Assembly: GCF_023898315.1 (NCBI RefSeq)
Contig: NC_064622.1
Coordinates: 351,149,234 to 351,213,233, forward strand
DNA: 64,000 bases
Direction: 5' to 3'
Source: Schistocerca nitens
Lineage: Eukaryota; Arthropoda; Insecta; Orthoptera; Acrididae
The first letter of the stretch is position 1. Each line of letters begins with the position of its first letter. The position numbers and the translations under genes are program-made. The notes beneath the pieces were generated by a model. It had not been told where the DNA came from, ran no database searches, and saw only the letters and a program-made list of their open reading frames with translations. Shown one piece after another: positions 1 to 10,214 of this stretch.

Positions 1-735
1 CACAGCGTGAAACAACCTCAGAAATGAATATGGGACGTAGGACGAATGTATCCGTTAGGACAGTGAGGCGAAATGTGACAATGGACCGACGCGAGCGCCT
101 TTGCTGTCAGCACGAGATCTCCTGAAGCACCTCTCCTGGGCTCGTGACCATATCGTCTGGATCCTAGACGACTGGAAAACCGTGGACTCGTCAGATGGAG
201 TCCCGCCGCTTTCAACTGGAAAGAGCTGACGGTAGGGCTCGAGTGTGGAGTAGAACCCACGAAGACATGGACCAAAATTGTCAACAAGGCTCTGTGCAGT
301 GTGGTGGTGACTCCATAATGTTGTAGGCCGTGTTTACATGGAAAGAACTGGGTTCTTTGGTCCAGTGGTTATGTTCGGCTACTCGGAGACCATTTCCAGC
401 CAGACAACGATGGAATTTTCGTGGATGATAATGCACCGTGTCACCAGGCCACACGTGTTCGGGAATGATTTGAAGAACATTCTAGACAATTCGAACGAAT
501 GTTCTGGCCACCAGGTTCGCTCAACACGAATGTCATCGAACATTATGGCACATACTCCTGGAGTCATTCTTACACAAAATACTGCACTGGCAACGCTTTC
601 GCAGTTATGAATGGGCTGAGACACAGCATGGCTGAATACTTCTGCAGGGGATTTCGAATGACTTGTTGAGTCCATGCCACGTCGACTTGCCGCACTATTC
701 CGGGCAAGAGGAGGTCCTACGCAATTTTCGGATGT
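1..735 (+). pseudogene. Tc1/mariner transposase relic, truncated by the window start
   Basis: Broken cut-and-paste DDE transposase. Pieces readable in shifting plus-strand frames include ADGRARVW (about 226-249), which in Tc1 proteins follows the first catalytic Asp; FVDDNAPCHQATRV (about 418-460), which holds the second Asp; and NVIEH (about 530-545), which carries the catalytic Glu. The segment that should read SDES (about 190-205) is frameshifted, so the first Asp is lost, and several stops interrupt the frame. The usual C-terminal end, PRRLAALFRARGG, lies near 675-710. The N-terminal DNA-binding half and the left TIR lie outside the window or are lost. Inactive; superfamily certain, family not determined. 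Confidence 0.8.
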
Positions 736-740
736 ATCCT

Positions 741-2590
741 ATGAGTTTCATCACCTTAGTGTACCATATGTGTTCGTCTCTTACCATTGACCGCTTGAGA
801 TCTGTCCCTACACCTATACCATAAGGATTATTATATTATTATTTTATTTACTTTCTGTGATATTTGTCTTCTTAGTATAAAGTTTCTAAATGTGTTGTAA
901 GTCTCGATTCGCCTACAGCATTTTGTTGAATAAAGGGGCAAAGCTTCATCCATACACATTACATTCTCCATTCTGTGCAAAATCTAACACTGACAGATAT
1001 CATAGAAGCATAGGTTTTTTTATAAAATTATTCTTACGGTTACGTTATGATGTTGGCCAGTACTACGATAAATCATCCGATTCTGGTTCACAGTTCGGTA
1101 CTATTTTAAGGATGATAATCAAGTCTATGGAGGATGGTTAGTTTTGTGACAAGTTGAGCAAAAGATTACCCAAGGTCGCTCTAGTTTACAGTGGACGCAA
1201 GCTGGTGATCCAACAAGTTTACACCTCTGCAGGCAGTATTTACCTTAGCTGCGATGAGCTGTCGTCTGTCTGGCTGCTCTCGCTCTCTGAAATTCCTATA
1301 AAACTAATTAAACCTTCGCTGAATTTTCCAGCAGAAACTCTCCCTGAACCGTAAAATTACTACTGGTTCACCAAAGGTTATTCATCTCAATCAGTACACA
1401 AAACGTAAAGTGGAAGTAGGTGCCAAGGAATAACTGGTGAAATTACACACAATTTTCACTAACACTCTTTATTCAAATTTGGTGCAAGACTTCACGATAT
1501 TTAAAAAAACCAACAATCATTTAACAAATAAGTCATAATTTACGATAGGAAAGAACTTTTAAATTATTAAATTATTATAAAAAATTTCACGCCAGTTAAA
1601 GGCAAGTACAGGCAAGTAATTTAACGTATACAACGCGACGCTGTATAATATTTCAAGCTCAGCTAAATTACAGGCGAATTTCATTCAATTCATTAAATGG
1701 CGCAGAATATATCTTGTCTGCAACATTTAAAGACAATCCTGTTTACAAAAGTTCTCAAAATAGAAAAACCAAAAAGCATGAGTCATGCACACGGGGGGAC
1801 ATTCACAGTTAATAACATTAACATTTCCAAAATATATAAAAAATGTTTACAAATTTCTGCCAGTTAACTTACGGCAAACACACACGCCAGGTAGGACTTG
1901 CGAACTTTTACAACATTCTCCTTTCAAGGCAACAATTTTTACCCGTAATGAAATGGCAAACTTCTGCATGGCAAGAAAACACACTAATAACCAACTACCT
2001 GTATAAAACACATAAGCACGTTGAGTAAAAGCCTTAAAAGGTATTGAATTGGATAAACACACAACAGTTTTTGCTGAGTAGAAGCAATATAAAAAATCCA
2101 CTATGGCGTACATTAACCTTGCCTGATTATAGCCAAATACACATAAACACAAATGTACGTAAGTTACAGCTTCCAGATGAGCAGGAATTCGTTACGTAAT
2201 TGACTAGTTTTTACCACGAGGCAAAAGGAATTTTTCTTCTTTCTTAGAGTACCTTTTACACGTGAGTGTAGTAACACTAGTTATGGCAGGCGAGAGAATG
2301 GGTCAGGTACGAAACAACATTCCGAGAAATTCTGTCATAATCCGAGAAAAATATACCGTTAATACAAGAAGTCCGTACGAAAACCGCAATAGCCGTAATA
2401 GCCAGATCAATAATCGTGAACTCGCTCTATCCATTTCGAAAGAAGAGTCACCAATTCGTATTTTTCGCCGAAACAAATCGTTAGATTCAACGACTTTCTT
2501 TGGCTCTTCTATGCTGCCATCCGATTGGTTACGACCAACAGAAACGAACTGCTAGTAGCAGCAGCAGCTGCACACACCAGAAGAACCGCC
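741..2590. other. AT-rich stretch without a recognisable gene
   Basis: Open frames here (for example 890-1141, 1154-1354, 2262-2555 on the plus strand) are under 100 codons, have no motif I recognise and lie in AT-rich sequence with many homopolymer runs. I see no terminal repeats, tRNA-like boxes or coding signature. Confidence 0.5.
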
Positions 2591-2595
2591 GACAC

Positions 2596-2835
2596 TGAGT
2601 GGGGTAGCGCAGTGATTAGCACACGGGACTCACATTCGGGAGGATAGCGGTTCAAACCCGCGTCCGGCCCTCCTTATTTAGGTTGTCCTTCATTCCTCTA
2701 AATCGCTTAAAGCAATTGCCAGGATGGTTCTTCCGAGAGGGTGCGGCCGGTTTCCTTCTCCAACCTTCCCTAATCCGAGCTTGAGCTCCGTCTCTAATGA
2801 CCTCGTTCTCAATGGGACGTTAAACACTAATCTCC
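2596..2835 (+). mobile_element. tRNA-derived SINE (head GTAGCGCAGTGATTAGC)
   Basis: A Pol III-type short interspersed element. The A-box-like segment GTAGCGCAGTGATTAGCAC lies near 2603-2621 and the B box GGTTCAAACCC near 2650-2660, followed by a body of about 180 bp (CTAAATCGCTTAAAGC, CCTTCCCTAATCCGAG) that ends near the phrase GGGACGTTAAAC. It differs in head and body from the SGRP1-like SINEs, so it is a second family. A 5'-truncated reverse-strand copy of its tail lies at 17815-17900. I could not define a clean TSD. Confidence 0.75.
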
Positions 2836-3683
2836 TCACTCCAATAACCGCCACCCCTGTAAGTGCAGTTTTCCTTTTTCGTACAGTGACTTGAACCCAT
2901 TTACCCACGGTGCTGTGAACGAAAATTTCTGTTCACGTCAACATTCTCGATGACCAGTAATTGTCCTCCCTTCTACATTTTCATGATGACGACTGTATGC
3001 TGTGGACAGCTCCCGTGTTCCAAGATGGCCACATCCGTGTTCACAGGCAGCATGCACACGTTCCTCTTCTTATGAACTCTCACGCACCCGTCGCTTTTCG
3101 ACTGGCGCCTTTAAATCAGCCGATAGTAATGCCATAGGAAACTTCTGGGACTGTTGGAAACAAGGGGAAAAAAATCAGTCAGCATCCCCGCAATTTGGTA
3201 CCTCTACGAGTTGAATCTGTTTCATCAGATGTACACAGCACATAGGAAGAAACTCGGGGTCATTTCTAGTGTCCGATTCCACTCGTCAGCTTTGAACTAT
3301 GACGTCACACGTAAGACAGAGACGCTATATAGAGGCAATCTCTGAAAGCAACTGACCATATTCGTAAGCAAAGGAATGTAGCATAAGATCAAAGTACAAT
3401 CACGGTTCACGAGATTATTTACTTAGCCACAAATTATATCGGAATAAACTGAATGTAATGAAAATAAATAGGAACAGAAAAAAAGAAGAATACATGTCTG
3501 AAAAAATTATTATCGTAATTTATGCGAGTAAGAAAAGCACATAGAACCTTTAAATTCATTATAGTACAGTGCATGATAAAAACATAATTTTGAGAAATAG
3601 CGTTAATTTACAACAATAATTACTGAATATAACGGGACTAATGCAGAAAGAACGAAAATTTACAAAATGTAGGGGATAACATA
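2836..3683. other. No gene recognised
   Basis: Moderate-GC sequence to about 3340, then AT-rich. Small open frames (3002-3214, 3154-3345) show no domain. Probably old repeat or unique intergenic DNA. Confidence 0.4.
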
Positions 3684-4731
3684 TATTGGAATCGGTAACT
3701 AGAACTAAGCTAAATTGGTAAATTCTAGTTACTGATTCTAACCATTCGGTGTACATAATTTAGCTCGTTTCTCCAGCAGATGTATTCACTCAAATGCAAT
3801 AGGATTTCTGCATTTTTAATTACTCTCAGAACTTCTGCGGGAAAATGACTAATTTTGGTATCGGTGACTAGAATTGACCTATAGGGGTCAATTCTAATTA
3901 CCGATCCCAGTCATTCGGCGGTTCGTTATTTATAGCGTTAACGACTGAGTACACTGAAAAAAAAATGGCTCTGAGCACTATGGGACTTAACATCTGAGGT
4001 CATCAGTCCCCTAGACTTAGAACTACTTAAACCTAACTAACCTTAGGACATCACACTCATCTACTCCCGAGGCAGGATTCGAACCTGCGACCGTAGCAGC
4101 AGCGCGGTTCCGGACTGAAGCGCCTAGAACCGCTCGGCCACAGCGAAGTGTTACAGGTCGTCTACATTTGGCACTTCTCTCTCTTCACTAGTATGAAAAA
4201 AAGAAAAATGTGGTAGCTGTACGTACGATATTTGTTACTTTTTCGCACTAGTTCTGAGATCTATAAGAAATCTACAGATTTATTGCAAAACTGTCGAAAA
4301 TTATGAACTGTCGGATAGTTGGAATCGGTAAACAGAATTTACTTTATTTCTAGGTCAGTTCTAGTTATCGATTCCAACTATTCGATGGTTGATTAATTAG
4401 AGAGATTTTCAGCAGGTGTGTGCACTAAAATGCTGGCTAATAGGATTTATGCACTTGTAATTGCTCTCTGAAATGTTGTACTGCAAAAAAAGTTACTAAT
4501 ATAAGAATCGGTAACTAAAATTGATGTAGAAGGTTAGTGCTAATTACCGATTCCAATTTTTGTTATTTTACCGCTGTAGTTTTAGAGAGAAATTACAAAG
4601 GTAGAAATGATATTACGTTTCAGTGCGTTCAACTCCTACAAAAATATTTTAGATGTTAATCATGGAACAGTTGGACTCTATAATTGGAATTTATCTGTAT
4701 TGGTTAATTCTAGTTGTCGATTCCAATATTC
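3684..4731. repeat. Diverged tandem repeat, each unit with a long inverted-repeat hairpin
   Basis: Five imperfect hairpins share arms of the form GGAATCGGTAACTAGAATT and its complement AATTCTAGTTACCGATTCC: 3684-3744, 3854-3911, 4316-4380, 4503-4558 and 4669-4731. Stems are about 20-27 bp with loops of 5-16 nt. Linkers between hairpins are also related: compare 3741-3853 with 4376-4502, both containing a CAGCAG(A/G)TGT segment and AATAGGATTT(C/A)TGCA. Unit spacing is about 165-190 bp, except where a SINE is inserted after the second hairpin. This is a diverged satellite or array of foldback units; function unknown. Confidence 0.75.
3958..4142 (-). mobile_element. SGRP1-like SINE inserted in the hairpin satellite
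   Basis: Reverse-strand copy of the dominant SINE of the window. On the plus strand it starts with an A-run and GGCTCTGAGCACTATGGGAC (the 3' end of the element), passes CATCAGTCCCCTAGACTTAG and ends in the tRNA-like head. The head contains GGATTCGAACCTGCGACC, the complement of a Pol III B box, and ACCGCTCGGCCAC, the complement of the A-box region. Full length, about 185 bp. No clear TSD. Confidence 0.9.
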
Positions 4732-5485
4732 GTTATCTTTTTTCGTTTTGGATTTTCAATAGTTGTGTACTGCCTTTTCTTTTAGAATTTAGAGCGTCGG
4801 TTTCTCCACATTTCGTGTTACTGTTTCATATTTGTTGTTATTCATTTCATTTTCCATTTTTTCTGATACACTTTAGTTTCTCCCCGTCCCAAATTACAAC
4901 TTTCCTGTACTTCTCCCACTAGATTCAATATTTAATAGTAAAAGTAAGGCTATTTTGTAGTAGTATGACTTCACTATGCTCTTTACTGTAACGTAATTTA
5001 AGGGTTCTCCGTGCTTTTCAACTCGGATAAATTACGAGAATCGTTCTCGTCACACATGAAAATTTGTTTTTAATTTTTGTTCTTAATTATGTTCGTTATC
5101 TTCAATTCATTTGGATGTAATTCATAACTAAAAAAATAAATGCGTGAAATGTGAATGTAATTTTATCGCATGCTTCATTCGTTTGTTTACGAGCATGATC
5201 CGTTGCTTTCATAACTTGCCTCTATGTAGCATCTTTGCCTTGTGTATGATGTCATTACTCATTTTAAAGCCGACGCGTGGTATCAGACACTAGAATTTAT
5301 CCGAAACTCGTAGACGATCTTCCTCTCCGAAATGTGGCCGTTATCGAAACTAGAGACGTAGTTCACGACGTTAGGGAGACGCAGCGCGGAGGTGACTGGA
5401 TTTCTTTTACTCAGTGTGCCTACACGCGATTCGTAATTTGAGAGACGGTAATCGTCGTGCAGTTTTCAGAGACGACGGCATGATG
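4732..5485. other. AT-rich interval, no gene recognised
   Basis: AT-rich up to about 5270, then mixed composition. The open frame at 4653-4922 overlaps the last satellite hairpin and encodes only a low-complexity hydrophobic stretch. No transposon ends or promoters could be identified. Confidence 0.4.
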
Positions 5486-5668
5486 GAGGAGCCTTTTCTG
5501 ACGTACAAGCGCTGGCGATTGTCGTCTTCCCATCGTGGTTTCCACGGAAACGACAAAGCTCGCAGAATTCCTCGCGCCTGCAGCCGTTATCCAGCTGCAC
5601 CACCACGGCGGACAGCTACGCGGAGTGAGTACTTCAGAGCGTTCATTCTCTGCTAAGTAGAGCTGACA
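5486..5668 (+). repeat. GC-rich 183-bp repeat, first copy
   Basis: Matches 39431-39613 in the same orientation. Shared blocks include TGACGTAC(A/G)AGCGCTGGCGATTGT, GTTTCCACGGAAAC, AGCTACGC and TGAGTACTTCAG. The next element in this copy begins only four bases after the similarity ends, because the Merlin-type insertion (5672-6780) landed beside it. The family is not recognised; it may be the end of a larger repeat. Confidence 0.7.
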
Positions 5669-5965
5669 CTGGGTAATTTCCAAGAATGACTGCCTATCGA
5701 AGTCGCGGGCTCCAAACGATACATATCGAACGCGCGAACGTAAATCGATCATGAGACTCCGGTGGCGGGCGTTGTGATCAATTATTTGTGATCATCATTT
5801 TTATCTGTTTCCCGTTCTTCCCGTAGTTGCTTTAAATTACACACCTCCGCGAATTATTTGTGAGTTGGTAGGGAAACTCAGACGATTTATGTCGTTAGTG
5901 GGTGGGATGTCTGGTGTTCTTGATGCTTCTTCGGCGGATTCTCTCACACGGAAAAGTCTATTTCC

Positions 5966-6200
5966 ATGTTTATCCAGCGTAGAAAATTGTTTGACTTTTT
6001 GTCGCAAATATGGAGTATACCAGACAAAGGAAGAAGGGACTGTGTAGACTGTGGTGGTGCGAAGTGGGTAAAACTTCGTAATAACAGTTTCGATGCTGAA
6101 ATACCGTTACAGTTTCATTGCGGACAGTGCGGAAAACGAACGAGTACCAGGAAGAATACATGGTTCGACTCTTCCAAATTATCCATCCAGACCACCGTAA
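5966..6200 (+). pseudogene. Merlin/IS1595-type transposase, N-terminal zinc-ribbon fragment
   Basis: The frame encodes a short helix (KLFDFLSQIWSIPDK), then CVDCGG and HCGQCGKRTSTRKNTWF followed by DSSKLSI. This is the arrangement at the start of Merlin/ISXO2-type transposases: a Cys4 zinc ribbon, then a basic R-x-TWF-x-SKL segment. The catalytic domain is missing. The frame runs into a SINE at 6229, and sequence beyond the SINE is not coding. The protein sequence differs clearly from the Merlin copy at 7323, so two Merlin families are present. Inactive. Confidence 0.7.
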
Positions 6201-6228
6201 TCGACTGTAACATGACGACAAGACCGAC

Positions 6229-6380
6229 GCTACAGTCGCAGGTTAGAATCCTGCCTCGGGCATGGTTGTGTGTGCTGCCCTTAGGTTAGTTAGGTTTAAG
6301 TAGTTCTAAGTTCTAGGGGACTGATGACCTCAGAAGTTAAGTCGGATAGTGCTCAGATCCATTTGAATCATTTTGTTTTT
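6229..6380 (+). mobile_element. 5'-truncated SGRP1-like SINE with 12-bp TSD
   Basis: Begins inside the tRNA-like head at GCTACAGTCGCAGGTTAGAA (B-box region) and continues with CCTTAGGTTAGTTAGG to GCTCAGATCCATTTGAATC. It is flanked by GACAAGACCGAC (6217-6228) and GACAACACCGAC (6381-6392), one mismatch. It sits inside the Merlin-type element. Confidence 0.9.
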
Positions 6381-6556
6381 GACAACACCGACGACGAATA
6401 AGGTAAGGCGTTTCCTTTGCAATTGCAACTATTTTTGTAACGCTCTTCTTTTGTCATTGCTGCAGTGACCACCGTAAACATACTCATAACGCCCGCCACC
6501 ATAGTTGCATGACTGATTTACGATCGCACGTTCGATATGTATCGTTTGGACCCCGC

Positions 6557-6735
6557 CGCGCAGTTAGAGGCGTCATGTTACTGACTGCGCCGCCCCTTAC
6601 GGCGGAGGTTCGAGTCCTTCCGAGGTGTGTGTGTTGTTCTTAGCATAGGTTAGTTCAAGTGTGTATGTGTAGGGACCGATGATCTCTGCAGTTTGGTCCC
6701 TGAAGAACTCACACACATTTGAACTTTTTTTGTTT
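6557..6735 (+). mobile_element. SINE of a third type splitting the right Merlin TIR
   Basis: tRNA-like head with B-box-like GGTTCGAGTCCTTCC (6607-6621), body GTGTGTGTTGTTCTTAGC and GGGACCGATGATCTCTGCAG, and a T/A-rich tail. The 13-bp TSD GTTTGGACCCCGC lies at 6544-6556 and 6736-6748. The family matches the reverse copy at 26358-26537. Removing the SINE restores an uninterrupted TIR, so it inserted after the DNA transposon. Confidence 0.9.
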
Positions 6736-6841
6736 GTTTGGACCCCGCGATTTCGATAGACAATCATTCTTGAAATTACCTGACACTGAGTGGTGACGCT
6801 GGTTTCAGAATGTTGCTTTGGACTCGCCAGTGCCGTAGTAA

Positions 6842-6918
6842 TGCCAATTATGATTAACAGTCTTACACGGAGAAACTTTTTTTCCCTTTTTCCATGCAAG
6901 ACTGTTAATCATAGTTTG
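6842..6918. repeat. Short stem-loop with a 16-bp perfect arm
   Basis: TATGATTAACAGTCTT (about 6846-6861) is repeated as its complement AAGACTGTTAATCATA (about 6898-6913), separated by about 36 nt rich in T and C. The size resembles a precursor hairpin, but it could be a small MITE relic or chance. Confidence 0.4.
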
Positions 6919-7322
6919 AATGATAACAGCCGCTGAGAACTGCAGAGTGTACTATATAGTTCAGATAATACGTGTTTTTATTAACATTTTGTGTCTAGTC
7001 ATGCAGGGGATACAACCCGTCGGCTTTGACCAATGGCGTCATACATTACTCATAGATAATAATGTCTCCACGTTCAGCCATAGATAGTAAAACAGTTCTG
7101 TTTTCCGGATAAGCGCTATCATTGTACATTAAAATAATTGAATGTGATTTGAAAAGAGATCGCTACATATTGCTCAAAATATTCTTCGTGTGCATTTATT
7201 TAAATAATTGGTTGTTGGCAATTCATTCGGTACTTAATTTCATACTTAGTGATATTGGGGTAATTTGGACTATCAGTTTCCTATTTTAGAACAACTTTTA
7301 GTATCTAATTTTCGTTTGTAGG

Positions 7323-8230
7323 TATGGATTTATCTGTTCCGATGAACCCGGATGACTTGAGAGAGGCTATGGGCGTAGACATGTTGGCCACGATTTGTTT
7401 TTTACAAGTGTGTGGTCTTGTTGCCGAGTATGTTCGATGTCGTGTGTGCGGCGAACATATGCGCCTCACAAGTGTATCTCGTCGCCGTACTCACGACTAA
7501 TTCGTATGGCGCTGCAGCAAAGATCGGTTGTGGTGGCCCATTAGACGGGGGACGTGGTTCGAAAAATCTAAGCTCGCCTTGAGAGACATTATGAAAATCA
7601 CGTACTGTTGGTGTTTCAGATATCCTGTGTGGCTGTGTGTCCATGAATGTCGTGTGAGTAAGCGTACAGTTTTCGATTGGTACTCTTTTTGTAGGGAAGT
7701 TTGTGGGGAGTACATGAAATATAGGGGGCCGTTGTGGGGCCGGGTGTTACGGTCGAAATTGACGAGTCGCATTTTGGCAAAAGGAAGTACAACAGGGGGG
7801 AACCTCCGGTGGGATTATGGGTTTGCGGGGCTGTAGTTTCAGGTCAAGAGCGTGACGATGTAGTGTTTAAAGTAGTACCCACTCGAAGGAAGGAAGTTTT
7901 GGTCAACTTAATTGGAGATCACGTTGCAGAGGGTTCCATTGTAATTTAAGATGATTTTTCTTCATATAGGGATTTAGGGGAAAGGGGTTATCAGCATCTC
8001 GTAGTTAATCACAATATTGAGTTGAGATCATTATCCACAGGGGCTTGCACAAACAGCATAGAGGGTTATTGGTAAGCTGTGAAATCTCTTGTAGGGAAGG
8101 GGAAACGCCGGATTTCCACACTTCAAAGTCACTTGGATGAATATTCATGGAGGCGTAGTAAACCCCAAACATATTACCCATTTAAATGTTTTGTTAAACA
8201 TGTTGGGCAAATGTACCGACCGAAATATGT
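7323..8230 (+). pseudogene. Merlin transposase (ISXO2/IS1595-like DDE), broken
   Basis: Reads from an ATG at 7323, just after a TTTGTAG acceptor-like sequence. The N-terminus has Cys pairs (RCRVCGEHM, then a single RCSK), followed by IRRGTWFEKSKL. The catalytic core shows VEIDESHFGKRKYNRG with the first Asp (about 7747-7795), DDFSSY with the second Asp (about 7950-7967) and TNSIEGYW with the Glu (about 8049-8072). Damage: in-frame TAA near 7498, a frameshift near 7730, TAA at 7947-7949 immediately before the second Asp, and TAA at 8073-8075 after EGYW. The family usually runs to about 250-350 residues, so most of the gene is present but not functional. Confidence 0.85.
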
Positions 8231-8262
8231 TAGCTAATTTCACATTAGGATGGGGGGTTGGG

Positions 8263-8300
8263 GTGAATGTGTGTGTCTGTGCGCGTATGTGTGTCTGTGT

Positions 8301-8334
<34 letters not shown>
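8263..8334. repeat. GT microsatellite
   Basis: Impure GTGT repeats from 8263, becoming pure from about 8299 to 8334. Alternating purine-pyrimidine sequence inside the Merlin element, downstream of the transposase. Confidence 0.9.
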
Positions 8335-8338
<4 letters not shown>

Positions 8339-8659
8339 GTAATGTTTTGTTTGTTGTGTATGTGGGTATGTGATTTTTATTGATATCTTTCTAGGTGAGC
8401 TTTGGTTCTTTTAGGCGAGCTTCGGTTTTTTAAGAAGTTCCCATGTGGTAAGTTCAGTTTACCATTTTTTTCTTTTGCTGCATTTGACTGTTTTGACGTA
8501 TTTCATTCTTGTATTACACCATTACGTATGTTTTCGTGTACTCCAGTACGTAATAGTTATTTAGGAGCTGTCGTTCTTCTTTCGTTTCCCAGCACTATCG
8601 GTACGATTTTCTCGGATCTGTACTAGCAACATTAAAGGCGAAACGCCCGACACAACTAA

Positions 8660-9320
8660 AATTTGTATCCCGTCCTTCAATTGACCTTTACACTGACACT
8701 ACCTATTCGAAAAGAACGACATGTAACATTGATGAAATTTACCTATTTATGTCAACTCGAGAGCAGGATACAAATGTTGTGTATAGCTATATAGCTGAAC
8801 TAAAGAATGGGATACTGTTGTCACTGCTGTAATCAAAACTATAACTTTCAGTCGATACTGTTAGCATCGAAGGCGAAAAAAAAAACAAAAAAACTGTACC
8901 CCATAGTGAAGTACGGGATACAAATTGTATATGTGTCGTCTTATTGCCACTTCGCGTTGTTCAACTGAGGTACAGGTTGCAAATGTAACGTCCGTCCATT
9001 TCCACGTTTTCGTTAGCAGTATGCATGTATATAGGTCAACGGAAGTATGGGATACAAATATTATGTACGTAACTCCTTCTGCCATCGATAGTACTACTAT
9101 CTTCGTAAGAACAGACTATTAGTGGTAGCGGAGGCGAAAGAAACAACACATGTAAACAACACATGTAAATTTTCATCCCGTGCTTCAGTTGACCTATATA
9201 CTTCAACTGAACAACAGGATATTAATGCTAACGAAAACGAAGAAATCGACGTACGCTACATTTGTATCCCGTACTTCAGATAAACAATACAGTTCGAATG
9301 AGGTTCGAGATACAACCCAT
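8660..9320. repeat. Subterminal repeat cluster of the Merlin element
   Basis: About ten copies, in both orientations, of a motif close to TCAACTGAAGTACGGGATAC(AAAT). Reverse copies are at 8662, 9168 and 9257; forward copies at 8750, 8794, 8906, 8959, 9031, 9204 and 9292. The GGGATACAA core also occurs in the TIR (GGGGATACAACCC). A larger period of about 235-260 bp is marked by GGCGAAA at 8637, 8871 and 9131. Subterminal arrays of this kind can be transposase-binding sites; that role is inferred here. Confidence 0.65.
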
Positions 9321-9580
9321 ATGTATGTGACTTGAGGTATTCTACGCTACCAATATTTCCATCCATTTTTCCCCTTCATTTTACACAGAAATAATAAGAT
9401 ACAAACACGCGATATCCTTAACGTGAAAATACTACTTGCTTTGATATATGTCAACTATATTTTTCGTCTCTCGTATTCCTTTGTTTCTGAACAGTCTTGC
9501 CAGTTCTTTCATCTGTGTAATAAATGCTCTCTGACCAATTCTGACGTCATTGGTCATAGCCGACAGGCTGTATCCCCTGC

Positions 9581-10211
9581 TTCACTAGCGGGAATGTTTC
9601 TCAAAACCCGATCCTCAGTCACTATCGAATTTTATCAGTCTTGGTTTGCTTATCCCTTTTCCTGCTTCTAGATTTGTGGCAATGTCAGTGTTCAATTTTT
9701 CGACGGACTGTCTTATAAACGCATCTTTGTTTTTGTTTCACGAGCAAAACTGTCTAGATCGCGTTTCTGTTTAAATGCAATGATCGATTTCACGCGCATC
9801 ATGACGTCGTCGTCTTTTTTCTGTCCGGAGGTCTATTCAAGACTGAAAATCTCTGTCTGAGTAAGTGTACCAATTACTGCAAGCACACTCGCTGGCTTTT
9901 TATTGACTGTGTGTCTGGATTTATCACTTAAGTCGAGAGCACAAATCCTGTTACACTGTTATGAAAGTCTTCCTGTCTTCTAGTGTCGGGACCTTTGCAC
10001 ATGTTTAGGAGTATAAAGCCACATGAGACTGAGCGAGAAGATAAGCTTGTGCAAAACACAGAACAGACGGAAAAATAGACAGATGGAACATGTCGTCTAG
10101 TTGTGACTTCCGTGTTGCAGAGGATGATGAAAATGTGTACCAAATGTAGTCATGTTAGTAACACACATTAGCAATGATGTAGCATGTAGCTGGCAGGTGG
10201 AAGTGAAGAAC
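9581..10211. other. No gene recognised
   Basis: Mixed-composition sequence between the Merlin element and the foldback element. Open frames (9423-9671, 9928-10143 reverse) are short, one overlaps the Merlin right end, and neither has a recognisable domain. Confidence 0.4.
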
Positions 10212-10214
10212 TTA

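Larger units (their letters stand above)
5672..6780 (+). mobile_element. Merlin-type DNA element with long TIRs and an 8-bp TSD
   Basis: Left end GGTAATTTCCAAGAATGACT (5672 onward) is the inverted complement of the right end, which closes at 6780 with CTTGAAATTACC. The TIRs extend about 105-110 bp (5672-5780 against 6486-6556 plus 6749-6780, the right arm being split by a SINE). Both ends are flanked by TGACACTG (5664-5671 and 6781-6788), an exact 8-bp TSD as expected for Merlin. The interior keeps only the zinc-ribbon N-terminus of a Merlin-like transposase. It is therefore an internally deleted, non-autonomous copy, later hit by two SINEs. Confidence 0.8.
7003..9580 (+). mobile_element. Merlin DNA transposon, about 2.6 kb, decayed
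   Basis: TIRs start GCAGGGGATACAACCCGTCG at 7003-7041 and are mirrored at 9542-9580, with four mismatches over 39 bp. Weaker similarity continues outward (CTAGT and AACATT blocks on both sides). The transposase pseudogene lies at 7323-8230, a GT microsatellite at 8263-8334 and a cluster of subterminal motifs at 8660-9320. I could not find a convincing 8-9 bp TSD, perhaps because the outermost ends are diverged. Confidence 0.75.
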
